In this document: in pieces, positions 1-12,900 of the stretch
Numbering within the stretch: position 1 is the first letter of the stretch
Layout of the letters: the number at the start of each line of letters is the position of its first letter
Origin: Spirogloea muscicola
Lineage: Eukaryota > Streptophyta > Zygnematophyceae > Spirogloeales > Spirogloeaceae
Reading direction: 5' to 3'
Length of the DNA: 48,039 nucleotides
Assembly: GCA_009602725.1 (NCBI GenBank)
Contig: WELB01000022.1
Location: forward strand, 18,288-66,326
Translations under genes and position numbers: made by a program
Notes under the pieces: generated by a model
The model's database searches: none
Told to the model about the DNA's origin: nothing
Seen by the model: the letters and a program-made list of their open reading frames with translations, nothing else

Positions 1-158
1 GGGAGCGTGAGCCGACGGCGCGCCGTGGCCCGGCGGGCCCCGCGGATGCGACAGTGCCGCCCTGCCCGTTCCTCGGCGCCACGGCCCTCCGGCTTTCACA
101 CCTCCCCCCCCGCCATGCCAGCCCCCCGCGCGCCGCTGCCGCCGCGCCCGCGCGCGCC

Positions 159-2863
159 ATGGAGGGCTGGCTCTCCTCCCTGGTGCCTCCCTCGCCTCCG
201 CCCCCTCCCTCCCCCTTCCCCGACCCCCCCCTGGGCCCCGCCCGCTGACTGCCCGCTGGCCTCCGCAGGGCCTGGAGGACCCGGCTCTCGTCCGGCACCT
301 GGAGCAGCTCGTCGCCGCTCCCCGGGCCCCCGATGCGGCGGCGATGCCGCCGCCTCCGCCCCACGGCGTGGGCGCGGCCGCGGGCGCCGCCTGCCAGGAC
401 CTGCCGCAGCTCATGGACTCCTACTCGGCCGCGCTGCTGGCCTCGCAGCTGACCACGCTTCCCCCCCTGCCCGCGATCCACCACGGCCACGGCCACGGCC
501 ACGGCCACGCGCGGGCGGCCACCTTGCAGGAGCTGGCCTTGCCGACGGCCAGCACCGTCGCGGATCCACACCCGCCCCGCCTGCCCCTCTCGCCCGCACA
601 TCCGGCACTGCTCCCGTCCACAGGCAGCTCGGCGGACGTGCAGCAGAGCGCGGCGACATGGACGGACCTGCCTTACGCGCAGGAGGCGTCGGTCCAGGCT
701 GGCCACGAGCAAGGCGCGCACTTTGCGCACGTTTCCGACTACGTGCCGTGGGAGCTCGGGCAGCATTTGCCGGCCCCCGGTCGAGATCTGCCTGCCTTGG
801 CTGTGAGCTCGCAACCTCGTGGCTGGCCCGCGTCGGACGGCTCCACCGCTCGCTGCGCCTCCCCTCGCACGACTGCCCCCGGGGCTTCCTCTGCTGCACC
901 TCCTGACCGTGCGCCGGGGGGCTGTGTCTGCGGGATGGCCGCAGTCCAGGGCCGCTTCGTACATGCCCGTGGCAGGAAGCCAGCCCCAGGGCCACGTGCC
1001 AGCTGGAGGGTTCCTGCAGAGCGCGGGCAGAGCAGCTGGCAGCTGGATCGGCCACGAGGAGCTGCATTTCGCCGCTCCGCACGCGGCTGCAGGTGCTCAC
1101 AAAAAGCGCTCGTCTCACAGGGCTCTCTACCGGCTGGGCACTTGACTCCTTTTCGCGTTGCAGGGCAAAGTGTCAGCCGTAGGGGCTTGCGACTCACGCA
1201 GTCACGCAGAGCTTACTTCGGATGCAGTACCGCTGACCAGGTCCTGGAGTTTCTCGTGCAGCCATCAAGGAGGAGGCCAGCTCACTGTCAGGCAGTGCCT
1301 CAGGAAACAAGCGGAGGCTCCCTCAGGTTGACATCCTCTTTTTGCACACAGCGCTAGCTGAGTGAAAGATTACAGAGGTGGTCTCCTGGTGGTAGCCTAG
1401 GTCATGCCTCTCGCACCCCGAGGCTTGCTGTCACCAGATCATGCTTGCTCTGACGACTGACAGAGGGAGGACTGTGCAGCTGCAATTGCCTGAGCAGACA
1501 AGGGAGGATGAGCTGGACACCCCTCTCAGTGGTAGTGTCATTTCTCGACCTGGTAGCGGCAGAACACGAGTGCATATCATGGCTGAACGGAAACGCCGGG
1601 AGCAGCTCAACGAGAAGTTCATTGGACTCAGCCTGCTCCTACCAAGTGTTTCTAAGGTACAAGATACTACCAGTTGAGCAAGTTCTTTGCGTGACCAGTG
1701 ACTTGCACTTTTACGCTCTGCAGACGGCAGCAGTGTCGAGGAGGAAGCTGGCATGCGAGCAGCCGGAGTGGGGGGCGGGGGGGGGGGGAGAGGTGGTGGG
1801 GTGTGGTGATTTAGGGACGAGGGCTATGCATTTTGACTGTGGACGCCTGCTGGCCAAAACAGTGTCTTTCAAAGAAGCTGAAGATTTGCATGTGAAATGA
1901 GAGGACCTACACTTGAGGCAACGTTAGAAAAAGGTTCGTAGCTGGAAAGTCTTGTATCAACAAACACCTAAGATGCCGTGGCCCTGTCTGCAGATGGATA
2001 AAGCTTCCGTACTTTCCGATGCTATTAGGTATGTCAAGGACTTGCAGGACCGGCTCACGAGTCTGGAGCAATTGGAGCAGGCCACCAAAGCAGCTCAAGC
2101 TGCAGCTGACAACCCGAGCAGCATCGCTCGCATGGATTTCCTGAGCAGCCCTCATCCACCAGGTTGCTGGGGCTATCACGCAGCACAAGAGCTCTAGCAT
2201 CTAGGAGTTGTGGCAGTCTAGCAGACGCTCAAGACTGTATCAAGTGTTGCCTGCTCGTTCTGGATGGTTGCTGTGAAGCCCTGTTGTACAACTAGTGCCT
2301 GGCAAATGTAACCCGTATTGAATCCAGCAGCTCTCTCTGACATTGGTGGTCTTGTGGACGCGGCTGCAGAAGCTGCTGGATCAAGGGCGTCACTCATACG
2401 GAGGGTGGATATCAGCATAATTGGACATAGCATGACAGTGCGTGTGCAGAGCCCAAGGCAGTGGGGAGCTTTTCAGAAGGTCGTGGCTGTTGCTGAAGGC
2501 GTCCCTGGCTCATCAACGCTACACGCGAGCATGCACCCAATACTCGATGGATGGGTTGAGATGACACTCTCGCTTCAGGTTGCTCCAAGCTCGCTGATGG
2601 TAACAGGATCCAGAGAGGCAGACTCTGCAAGCTTGGCTTTTCATTGCGACCTGATTCACTAGCAGTATATTGCTCTTCTGCATGCATATTGATTGTTATG
2701 GATGGTCTGGCAGCAGGCTCAGATCGATGGTGACACAGGCTCACATGCACCACTGATCCAGTTATTCTGCGACTGTTCTCTGATGCAGCTGCAAGATGCT
2801 ACCCAAGTCAACGGTCACCTTGTTCTTGCAGAGATACAGGCAGTGTTGGCAGGCCACTGCTGA
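159..2863 (+). CDS. bHLH transcription factor with C-terminal ACT-like domain
   Basis: Probable DNA-binding regulator acting in the nucleus as a dimer. Eight exons chain in phase: 159-182, 269-802, 945-1092, 1262-1326, 1438-1656, 1994-2162, 2328-2578, 2789-2863 (494 aa). The first coding exon holds only eight codons (MEGWLSSL). The basic region and helix 1 lie at about residues 299-330 (HIMAERKRREQLNEKF, with the His, Glu and Arg that contact an E-box). The loop is split by the 1657-1993 intron, and helix 2 follows (MDKASVLSDAIRYV). The helices match plant bHLH proteins of the MYC/bHLH25 type. Residues about 412-494 resemble the ACT-like dimerisation domain of such factors. The N-terminal half is low complexity and includes a His-Gly run from a GGCCAC repeat near 485. 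Exons 3 and 4 are chosen from splice signals and phase only, so they are less certain than the bHLH core. The exact subgroup and target genes cannot be read from the sequence. Confidence 0.87.
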
Positions 2864-3900
2864 TGCCTATGGAGCATGGCATCATTTTCTTCATTATTGC
2901 GCTCTACAGAGGAGTTGCAGTGGCCGCTTCTTGCGCTTCTAGGACCCTTGAAGCTGTTCTAGCGTCCCTCGTGCGTGCAAGGATGATCCCTAGCCAACAA
3001 GGGATCAGCTTGCACGCGCGGTCAGTCGCCCCGTGTTTTTGTCAGCCAGCTTATGGTTGCCCGGCAGGGCTCTGGCATGCATGCTGGAGGTGCCCATGTC
3101 TGTGGCGGCAACTGGCTGATTAATAGCATCAGGAGTACTGCAGGAGAGTGGAACGAAGGGCAGATTGCTCGCCCTCCCCTGTACAGGATATATGGAGCCT
3201 GCTTTTTTTGGGTCATTGCCTGCTCGCCCTCAAGGGTGGAACTCGAAGGGCTACAGTGCACCTGGCCTAGCAGCCGAGCTCCTCAGAGTAGTCAACCTAT
3301 TGAACTTTTTTGCCCCCATTGGCAACAATGAAGGAGGCGGCACGAGTAATGAGTAGGGAGATACCTCTTAGAGCATCACTTCTGCCTAGACGAGATATTT
3401 TCCTGCTTCCAGCGATCTTGCTGGCCAATGTGATATATCTACCCGGAGACATTTGGAACATGCTCAAAGATCAAAGCACCAGGAGAGGGTGCACAATGTC
3501 AGCACCAACATCGCCAAGCTCTTCTTAGCGGGAAATTGTTGTTGACGTTGCAAGCACAGTGTGATCAGTAGTGGTTGCTGCAGTTGGTACGTCATCATCC
3601 CGGCCCACTGATTCTTCATATTACTACATTGAACAGCCGGGCTATCTGTCAGTCCTATGGCTGCGCCCCGCGTGGGGACGGCTACTAAGCCAGACCCTCG
3701 GTAGGGTCATCACCTTCTGCCGGTGCCTCAGGGTGTAAGACTTCCGCTGCGCTGTGTGCGCATATGTGCGCTGTGCGCGCTGGCGTTCACTCTGTAGGAG
3801 GGTCGTCCCAGAACCCCCCTAGGTCGAAGCCCAACGAGGACGTACTAACCCCTCCCTGTGTGTATAGGGATGGTTTCGTCACAGATATGCACTTGACAAT
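2864..3900. other. Intergenic; no gene recognised
   Basis: This holds the presumed 3' UTR of the bHLH gene and spacer. Short frames on both strands show no family motif. Around 3655-3850 there is a GC-rich stretch with small inverted repeats (for example GACCCTcggtAGGGTC near 3693), which could be the end of an unidentified mobile element. I could not match it to another copy in this window. Confidence 0.5.
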
Positions 3901-3924
3901 GTCTAGTCAGGAGCTGTGACTCGG

Positions 3925-4110
3925 AAGGACTAGCAGCCGGAAAGCAATCCCCTTGGCAAAAGCCAGAGGCTGCAGAGCACAGCCAGCGTGCAGGTGCAAG
4001 GCGTGGGCCTTGGACCGTGGAGTGGTATGGACAGGGGCATGCGAAACGCGCGCGCTAGCGAGCAGCGGCGTTGAAGTCAGTCTGCTCGCCTCGCCTGTGG
4101 GACACAGCGC
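3925..4110 (+). repeat. Dispersed repeat family C, copy 1
   Basis: The segment with AGCCAGAGGCTGCAG, a GC-rich core and GTGGGACACAGCG recurs with divergence at 36985-37205 and 17985-18175, and in parts of both arms of the inverted repeat at 17191-17774. Long frames across it on the minus strand share no domain with known proteins and run through the repeat junctions, so I treat them as non-coding. Confidence 0.65.
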
Positions 4111-4539
4111 GTCACGCAAGCTGGGCCAACAGGTCAAGCAACTGAGGCCCGGAAGCCCTGTGCACATCGACGGCCAGTGGACGAGCTCGGCCCCTTCCGG
4201 GTGGTGGTCCGCGTACTTGGCCGCTTGGCCACGACCGGTGTTCGCAGCTGCACGTCCAGCCTTGGAGGCAGAGAGCCCCGGGTTGGAGCGGCCAACCACG
4301 TCTGTGTGACCGAGAGGCGCTGAGGCACACAAGGGAGCAAGTACCACGGCGGATGGACGCGCGGTGCTGTGAGCGGAGCGGGCGAAGCGAAGGTCGGGAG
4401 CCAGCGGTGAGCGGGCCAGGCATGCGGGGAAGGAAGCGGGCGGGGTGCCCCAGTCGTCCAGGCCGCCGCGCCGGGCCGCTTGCCCGTGACACGCCGCTAC
4501 TACAGTAGGCCGGCGGTCAGCAGGTGGCCAGGAAGAAAG

Positions 4540-4735
4540 TGCTCGCCCATGGAGAATAGGGGCTGGAGCAACCAGCCCGAAAAAGAATGAACAGAGTACG
4601 AGAAGGGGGCCAGGGGAAGCGCTGAGTAACAGAAACAGAGCTGCTACGAGGCACTCAGTAACCCCTGCTAAGCAGCCGCAGATCAGAGATGCTGGGCTCC
4701 TGGAAGTGGGTCCCCTGGCCAGAGCCAGAGGCAGC
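4540..4735 (+). repeat. Dispersed repeat family A, copy 1
   Basis: It begins GCTCGCCCATGGAGAATAGG, has a hairpin GGGCTGG-AGCAA-CCAGCCC at about 4562-4580, then AAAAAGAATGAACAGAG and a tail ending near CTAAGCAGCC. The same order occurs at 9273-9760 (three tandem copies), 16305-16530 and 36820-36930. There is no open frame of interest. The copy ends against the GC-rich first exon of the invertase and the unknown base at 4765. Confidence 0.8.
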
Positions 4736-7700
4736 AGCGAGGGCTCTGCCGGCACGAAGGCGCANGCGCCCCCGCTTCGCACCCGCATCCCCCACGCTGC
4801 CGCCGCCGCCGCCGCCAGCCCAGCCGGCAATGGCTCCGCCGTCGCCGCCTCCACGCCCGCCACGCCCGCGCCAGCCTCGCCCCTCCTGCCCGCTGCTGGC
4901 CTCTCCGCTCCCCTCCCGCACGACGGCTGGGCCTCCGGCGGGGAGACCTCCTCGGACTCCGACGCCGATGGCAGCAGCACGGCAGCCCCGGCCATCGACA
5001 TCAGCCAGCTGGACACCATGGAGGAGAGCGCCATGGTGCAGGAGGCCTGGCGCCTCCTCCGCGAGTCCGTCATTACCTACTGCGGCCAGCCGGTGACGCC
5101 CTTCTCCGCTCGCCTCATGCACGGCCCCTGGCCTGCAGTGCTGGTGACACCACCTGCCGCACACGACCACGTGCCACTCGAACATCCGCCTAGCACGGTC
5201 ATAGCTGAGTATCTTATGCACCCGCCCCGGAACTCATGGGCCAGGTGGGCACGTTGGCAGCCTGTGACCCCAACGACGAGGACCTCGTGAACTACGACCA
5301 GGTCTTCATCCGGGACTTTGTGCCTTCCGGGATTGCCTTCCTCCTGGCAGGGGAGTCGGAGATCGTCCGCAATTTCCTCCTCCACACATTGCAGCTGCAG
5401 GTGACTCACGCGGCCCACCACCTGCTCTATCCTAGCCGTTGAGCACTACTGACAGAATCCCCGGACAGCTTTACTCGTTATCGTCAATCTGGTCCTTCTG
5501 GATTCTTTCCAGCTCTGTGTTGATGACTCGGCCAAACCCTCTCGCCGCCCCGTTTGGCTGGTGTCAGTCCTGGGAGAAAACCTTAGACTGCTACACGCCT
5601 GGTGAGGGCCTGATGCCGGCGAGCTTCAAGGTGACCACTGTGCCCCTTGAGGACGGACCTCCGGGAGCAACAGAAGAGATTCTGTACCCGGACTTTGGCG
5701 AGTCTGCTATAGGGCGAGTTGCTCCGGTCGACTCAGGTCCTGGGCAGGCAGCCACACTCCAAGATCTTTGCTAGATTCCCTCCTGCTGCTGATACCAACG
5801 TGCTGCACAAGGAAGGCTTCTTTTGTCATCACGTACAATGAGCATGCTTCCCTACTCATACATGCCTTCGGATCTTGGTGTAGTGTAGCCTGCTTGCAAG
5901 GGTTTATAGAGGACATGTTTTGCCTTGACATCAGGAGTCATTTCACTGAATGTAGGCTTGTGGTGGATATTCTTACTGCGGGCATATGGAAAGGCAACCG
6001 GAGATTTGTCACTGCAAGGGCGTGTGGATGTCCAGACTGGAATCAAGCTCATTCTGAAAGTATGCCTGGCTGATGGCTTTGACATGTTCCCCACATTGCT
6101 GGTCACCGATGGCTCATGTATGATTGATCGTCGAATGGGTATCCATGGTCATCCTCTTGAAATTCAGGTGAGCATGGCAATGCCGATTTTGTCTCAATAC
6201 ACATCCCTCGCTGCATTGCTACTGTAAGGCAGGCCAACAAGCCACTTGGAAGACTGGCAGATCGGATTGGACAACAACCTGTCCTTCATGGGCTGGGCTT
6301 GCATTTCAGCTGTTGGCCCTTTCATCATTGTTTCCAGCTATCTTGATCCACGACGCTCTCTGCAAGATGGATCTCAGTTCTTCTCACATTGCTGCGGCCA
6401 GATGGGACAGGGACAGGCACTCTGCTTATATCAGCACTCTGAGACCAATGCGTAAATGTTGCTGATCTGTGATACTTTGGACCTGGCAGGCTCTCTTCTA
6501 TTCGGCACTGCGATGTGCAAGAGAAATGCTGATTCCTGATCAAGCAGGTCTTGAGCTCATCCGCAATGTGACTGCTCGCCTTACGGCCCTGTCCTTTCAT
6601 GTTCGAGAATATTACTGGATTGATCTTCGTAAATTAAACGAGATCTATCGCTACAAGACCGAGGAATATTCAGAGGAAGCCATCAACAAACTTAATATCT
6701 ACCCGGAACAAGTGAGTTCTTACCCAGCATCTCCGTGAAAAATCCTCGGACCAGGTCAAATTAGGCTTGGAACTGATCACTGGTGTCATTAGTATTGCTG
6801 GTGGGTACTTATATATGGAAATGCCTGTGTCATGGCTGGCTCTGCTTTCCCTTTCTTACTTGACTAATGAGCTGTATAGGTTTCACCTTGGCTCGTGGAT
6901 TGGATGCCAGAAAAAGGTGGCTACTTGGTGGGCAACGTGCAGGTCGGAGCACCTGCCCTTAGTAAACACCTTAAACAACCTGAACAGTGATTGGGGATGC
7001 ATCTTAGCCAAATTGTCCTGCCTGTCGTGTACCAGCGGTCGGTCCAATCTGAGATGTTGATCTGAACAGTGCATCTGACTTGAGCAGACTGGATTTGGAG
7101 CAAGGGAGAGTGACCCAGAGCAGTTCTTGACACTTGGATCTCTTCTCTATCTGGCTTGCAGCCTGCCCACATGGACTTTCGGTTCTTCATGTTGGGAAAT
7201 CTGTGGTCCATCATGAGTTGCCTAGCAAGCGAGAAACAAAGTGCTGCAATTCTGGACTTGATTGAGGCCCGCTGGACTGACTTGATCGGAGCGATGCCGC
7301 TGAAAATATGTTTCCCTGCACTCAATCACCACGAATGGCGAATCATCACTGGGGCAGATCCAAAAAACACGTATTGGTTTCCCCTCACTGAGGACCTACT
7401 ATCAGCTGCCACCTTTTAAAGCTCCAGTGACACTTCATGATTGTGTATGACATGCAGCTGAATGTGGGAGGGTTGACTGCTCTAGTTGATTAGCAGCAGT
7501 GCTGAAGACAATCGCCGTCCTGTCATGTGTCAACCCTGACTACACCCATGGCATTGTTGCACAATCCTTGATGGGTGATTCCTTTGTTGTACCTATGTAT
7601 TCTGATGCAGGGAGTGGAGCTATCACAATGGTGGGTCTTGGCCTGTGCTACTCTGGCAGGTTGGTCTTATTATCGCTCATGGCTGTTCCCACCGGCTGTG

Positions 7701-8320
7701 ATCATTGGTGCATTGAGAAAGTTTAGAAATGCTGTGCGGCCTTATGTAGAACTCATGCCAAATGGAGGACCGATTGTTTAGTCTTATCTGCTCGTCTTAG
7801 AGGAGCTAGTCCGCCGAGTAGGCAGGAAAGGCAAGCTCTTGAGTGTCTGTCATCTGTGCCGCTGCTCTGGCAGTTCACTGCAGCTTGCATGAAGATGGGG
7901 CGCAAGGACCTAGCGCAGCGGGCTGTAGAGGTTGCTGAAAAGCGCCTGCAGCAGGATTGCTGGCCTGAGTACTACGACATGAAGAATGCACGCTTTGTGG
8001 GCAAGAAAGCCCACCTTTTCCAGACTTGGTCAATTGCTGGCTACCTGTGTGCAAAGCTCATGCTTCGTAACCCGCAGGTAAGGTCACTTACCTTCCGATA
8101 CTTGTTGTTGCTCGCTGGTATTACCTTGTATTGGCAAAAGAGCCCCTCTACCATTGATCCATCTTGATGCTTTGAGCAGGCTGTTGATATCCTCACATGT
8201 GACGAGGACTGGAACCTGCTGGAGGCCTTTGCTGCTGCTGGCTTGAGGAAGAGAAGGAGGCGTGCAAGCTCAAACCCCCCCCCTTCGTTAGAGGTCCCCT
8301 CGACCCACCGACCTGCTTGA
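4706..8320 (+). CDS. Neutral/alkaline invertase (GH100)
   Basis: Hydrolyses sucrose to glucose and fructose at neutral to alkaline pH, in the cytosol or an organelle depending on its unverified N-terminus. Ten exons chain in phase: 4706-5092, 5245-5400, 5568-5736, 5956-6167, 6490-6711, 6880-6942, 7162-7370, 7611-7659, 7874-8077, 8180-8320 (603 aa if the N at 4765 is one base). Family blocks appear in order: [19 protein letters not shown] (carrying the catalytic Asp), [83 protein letters not shown] and [13 protein letters not shown]. The length fits the family. The start is uncertain: the ATG at 4706 lies in repeat sequence before the N, and the next in-frame ATG lies just before [10 protein letters not shown]. 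The first exon is much richer in GC than the rest. The C-terminus has an Arg-rich tail after the last conserved block. Confidence 0.93.
4765..4765. other. Single N, probable unsized gap
   Basis: The N marks the change from repeat sequence on its left to the GC-rich invertase exon on its right. If it is a true single base the invertase frame stays open through it. If it is a gap, the authentic start of the invertase lies inside it. Confidence 0.6.
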
Positions 8321-9272
8321 CCTGCTGTTGCCCTTATCGGTCAACTTATTGACAGAGGCCGAGCTCCTATAAAGTGACGAGGTCTTTGCATTAAATTTCT
8401 TATTTGCTAGTGCTTGATTTAATCCAGTTATATTACCATGAGTGGCCTATGTTGGCCCCAAATTGGTGCTGCGAAACAGCAGCAACAGCCATCCTAGATC
8501 GCTATCTAGGCTCATTGGGGCTGACATTGTCATCAGCCCTTGGCGAAGAGTTTATCCTGGACAGCCAGGCGCGCAGAGTTGGAGGCTTTTTCTGGCGTTT
8601 TGATTAGCCTGGCAGCCTCTTCGGCGACTTGCCCATGGTATACGCTGCAGTGGCGCGCAGCCATTTTTGTTCCTCGTGATGTTGGGAGTGTGCAGACATT
8701 GGTTTTGCAAAGAGGAACTTGTTGTCCAAGGTGTGGTAATGGGCCTTGATGGGTATGATGCAGTGCCCAGCTACTGGCTCAGTCATGTCATTGTCTGTTA
8801 GATTGTTGACCAGACGTGACTCCTGGCATTAGGCAGACTTCTTTCCGGGCTGGCAGTTTACAGCCCTCGCCCCCTTTGGGAGGGCCAAACCCGTTATTCA
8901 GTGCCTAGTGGCCACTAGACTCGCTGTGGGCTTTAGCGCTTTGCTGGCCCCTTCGAACGTTGTCCATTCTTCTTTCTATGCTGGCCAACCCACAGCCATC
9001 GCCCTCTACTTGGAAGAGTCTTCCTTCTATCTACCCTGTTGAGCAGAAGGCAATGGAATGTGTACTGATGATGGAGGGCCAAAGGCAAGCACATGGACAG
9101 ACGTACATCACCTGCTGCTCAGCTGACCCGCCCAGGAACCACAGGCAGGAGCAGGAGGGATGAGCGAGGCGAAGAGCTGGCGTGATGCATGATGCTGGGG
9201 CGGGGTGAGGCCACGCGGTGACTCGGGCTTGCCCAGCGCCCGGCGAGCCGGGAGGGTGGCGAGCGAAGATGG
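8321..9272. other. Intergenic with repeat fragments
   Basis: No gene was found. At about 8848-8890 lies one copy of the recurring hairpin (GGGCTGGCAGTTTACAGCCC followed by TCGCCCCC). At about 9070-9150 lies a fragment of family B (AGGCAAGCACATGGACAG ... CACCTGCTGCT ... CTGACCCG). The remainder shows no frame with a recognisable domain. Confidence 0.6.
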
Positions 9273-9760
9273 GCTCGCCCAGAGAGAATAGGGGCTGGAA
9301 AAGAATGAACAGAGTACGAGGAGGGGCCAGGGGAAGCACCAAGGAGAACAAGCACAAGAAGAAACGAAGCAGCTACGAAGCACTCGGTAACCCCTGCTAA
9401 GCAGCCTCCGATCAGGAGAGGAGGGCTCGCCCATTGAGGATAGGGGCTGGAAAGGAATGAACAGAGTACGAGAAGGGGCCAGGGGAAGCACCAAGGGAAA
9501 CAAGCACAAGAAGGAACTGAGCAGCTACGAAGCACGCAGTAACCCCTGTCAAGCAGCCTCCGATCAGAAGAGAAGGGCTCGCCCATTGAGGATAGGGGCT
9601 GGAAAAGCCAGCCCAAAGTAGGACGAACAAAGGACGAGAAGGGCGCCAGGGGAAGCGCTAAGAGAAGGCAAGCACAGGAGGAAATAGAGGAGGAGTGGCT
9701 GAGCAAAGCAGCTACGAAGCACGGAGTGACCCCTGCCAAGCAGCCTCACGTCAGAGAAGG
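9273..9760 (+). repeat. Tandem array of three family A repeats
   Basis: Copies start with GCTCGCCC at 9273, 9425 and 9577, a period of 152 bp. Each contains ATAGGGGC, GGGCTGGAAAAG, GCCAGGGGAAGC and CAGCTACGAAGCAC. The first two copies lack the second arm of the GGGCTGG hairpin; the third retains it (GGGGCTGGAAAAGCCAGCCC) and is slightly longer. Solitary relatives occur elsewhere in the window. Minus-strand frames through the array simply repeat with the period and are not taken as genes. Confidence 0.88.
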
Positions 9761-9929
9761 CGGGTCCGCTGGCCACAGCCGGAGGCGAGCGGGGCCGGGG
9801 CAGCGTGGCCCCGGGCCGGCGGAGCAAAGAAGCGCCGTGCGTCGTGTGTTGGGAGCAAGCCGAGTGTGCATAGGCAAGCGCATCGCAGCGGGCTGCCCCG
9901 CTCGCCGGCGCGGCTCCCGGCGGGCCGCC

Positions 9930-12900
9930 ATGCCGGTGCCGCGCGNCGCTGCGCGCCCGGGCAGTGGAGCAGCGGCGGCAGCCGGCCCTGCGCGGCCGCC
10001 CCACCGCCGTGGTGCAGTACAACCCCTGGAAGGGTGGCGCCCTCATCGCCGTCGGCTACGAGGCCCGCGCCGCCGGCGTCAAGCGGTGCGCAGCCCACCC
10101 CCCCTCCCCTCACGGCAGCGGCTGCCTGCTCGCCTCGCCCGCCGCTGAGCGCTCCTCGCCAGGGCTGCCTGCAGGCAGATGCGCGGCGACGAGGCGCGCC
10201 AGCTCTGCCCGGATCTGCAGCTGGTGCAGGTGCCAGTGGCATTCGGCAAGGCCGACCTCGCCCGTTACCGCGACGCGGGCTCCGAGGTCAGCACCCCTGC
10301 TGATCCTCAGGCTCTGCTGCACTGCTGCACTGCTGCACTGCTGCACTGCTGCTGCTCCTGCTGCTCCTGCTGCTGTCGGTGCTGGTGCGTCTGCAAGGCT
10401 GTATCTGGCTGTATCGCCACCCCTGCAGCGGCCAGGAAGGCATTCAGCTCCGGAGCCGGAAGCGTCTGCACCAGCCCTGCACCGATGCTGTGGCCCTGCA
10501 CCTGTAGGTGGTGGCAGTGCTGCAGCAAGGCGGCCCTTGTGAACGAGCCTCCATCGATGAGGTGTATGTGGACCTCACGGACGCAGCCGCAGCTCGCCTG
10601 CAGCAGTCGCCTCCAGCCAAGCCCCACCTCCTGCCCACCTATGCGGCCCGCAGCCATGTCCTTGGACACGACCAGGTAGGTCTTTCTCCAATGGTGGCCC
10701 CTTCCTTATCTCATACCTGTTCAGTCTAAGATGGAGCCATAGCTGTGCAGGCTTGACCTTGCTACAGCATATAGTTTCTCCTTGGCTGCAGCAGCCTGTA
10801 GCTGATGGAGAGGCTGGTGTTCACGAAGTAAGGAGGCGTGTGGAAGCTTGGCTGTGCAATGAAGCTGCTGAACCCGGCGATCGACTTCTTGCAAGCGGTG
10901 CCGTTTTAGTGGCCGAGCTTCGTGCTACTGTGCTGGCTGAGACACAGTTCACTTGCTCTGCAGGCATTGCTCACAACAAGGTGGAAGCAACGGCCCGGGC
11001 CTCTCCGAGTGTTCTTGCACCTGACCGTCTATTGTCACGGCACTACAAATACGTCATGACCTGTCGTCTGATCTGCACCACAGTGTGGCGTTTGGTACAG
11101 ATGCTGGCCAAGTTGGCCAGCGGGATGCACAAGCCTGCCGAGCAGACCGTGGTGCCAGCCTCAGCAGTCCAAGACCTTCTTCACAAGCTGCCCATTCGCA
11201 AAATGTGGGCCCTTGCTCTTCCTCATCTTTAGCTATTCGGTGCCTCATCCATGTGCTCTTTGGCTAACTCTTCTGAGCTATCCAACCATTCACTGTCTCT
11301 ACTATAGCCGCCTGGCCTCCCTTGCCCTTCTCTTGTTATGTTGCCGGAAATTTGTTGAGGGCGGCTCGTGAAGCCCTTGTTACTGCTGAATGCAGCATTT
11401 GACGACTACAAGTTTGACGACTACCTTCGGCATCAGTGACCAGTCCTCAGGGCTGGTAGCCTCTACTTAATGTGATCATCGTGTACAATGAACGATAGGT
11501 GGTGCTTATGACGGTGCCAGGGAACATAGTTTGGGTCCCAACAGTTTCAGCTTCATGACATCACAGCTTGCTGCATGATGCCTTTCAGGAAGCAGCTAGG
11601 CGGCAAGCTTGGACTGAAGCTGCAACAGGAGCTGGGCATTCAAACAGTTGGGGACCTGCTGCACTTCTCTCTTCAGCACTTGCAAGACCGTTTTGGAACC
11701 AACACTGGGTCTGCCTTGGCACCTTCTCTGCTGTCATGGCTGTGTGTACCTGAGAAGCTCCTGCAGGTAGGATTGACTAAGTTGGACCTTGTGTCCAGGC
11801 TGTGGTTGCGAATGGTGGCTGAGGGTAAGGATGGCACTGAGGTCAAGGACCGAGTGCTTCCGAAGCAGCACTCCTCAGGAAAAACATTTGTTGGCCCGGC
11901 AGCTCTGGTGGATGTGTCCACCGTCAGCCACTGGCTTTACGAGCTGGCTGGGGAGCTGCAGATGCGCTTAGAGCTCGACTTAGCAACCAGCAGAAGGACA
12001 TCTAGGCTTCTCACTGTGCAGGTCACTTTCCAACTGGTAATTGTGCTACACCACGAAGAAAGCAGCGCTTTGATGTGGGTATGGGTGCTGCTCTTATCTG
12101 CTGCCTGATGTCCTAGTTGTTGATGATGCAATGCCCTTGTGAGACCGTGAGTGCGTGGCAAGCACATACAGGACACCCATGCTTGTTGGGCTGTTAGCAG
12201 GACAAGACCCGAGGAGGTGAAAAGAAGACCATGTCTAGGTGTGTGGCCCTGAGGGGTGGCAGAGAGGCTATGGCAGAAGATGCTCTGGGCATTGTCAAGC
12301 GCCTCCTTCTGGAGATGGCTATGCCAGGCACGAAGTGGATGATTGTCTACATGGGCCTCTCCGCATCTCAAATTGCTGCCACTCCACAGGTGCCCTTGAC
12401 ATTCCAGACTACCAGATTAGATCAACATGGTCTGCTAATCAGAAGCAGTCTGTCTGCACAGGACCTTGGTAGACTGTGAGCCAAGCTTTTGTTAGACCAT
12501 TCTGGGAACTCTTTCGCTTGTCCAGCTTTGCTTGGTATAGGGGTAAAACCCTTCGTACGCAGTCAGTCTAAGCCAAAGTTCCTTGCCTGGCCCAGGGTGT
12601 TGCTCCAATCACAAGTTATCTGGGGCCATCAGATCCACCGTCGACGGAACCTGCCCTTCCAGGGAGTTGTGAACCAGAAGAGCATCTCCCAACCTCTCTG
12701 CACCCCTCTCAGGAACAAGGCATGCCAGGCCCGGCCAACGTGGCACCCGATTCTCTTGGACCCTTGGGGCAGAAAATAGCCGCAACAGGAGAAGGTGGTC
12801 ACGGTTCTCACCTGAAGCGAGGACTATCTTTTACAGTAACGGAGGAAGGTCAAGCAAACAGATCTTGTTCACAATCTCCTTCCAAGGTGGAGGACTTTGG

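Noticed and set aside
7-906. Plus-strand 299-codon frame and the minus-strand frames at 411-1197
   Set aside because: These are other frames of the GC-rich bHLH exons. They lack domains and conflict with the splice-supported frame.
3655-3850. GC-rich stretch considered as an rRNA or tRNA gene
   Set aside because: There is no cloverleaf or recognisable rRNA core; only short palindromes are present.
3907-5073. Long minus-strand open frame of 388 codons
   Set aside because: It crosses family C and A repeats, the N at 4765 and the first exon of the invertase on the other strand. It has no domain, and parts recur at each repeat copy.
9273-9760. Regularly spaced repeats considered as a CRISPR array
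   Set aside because: The unit is 152 bp with no short conserved repeat and unique spacers, and the host is a eukaryote.
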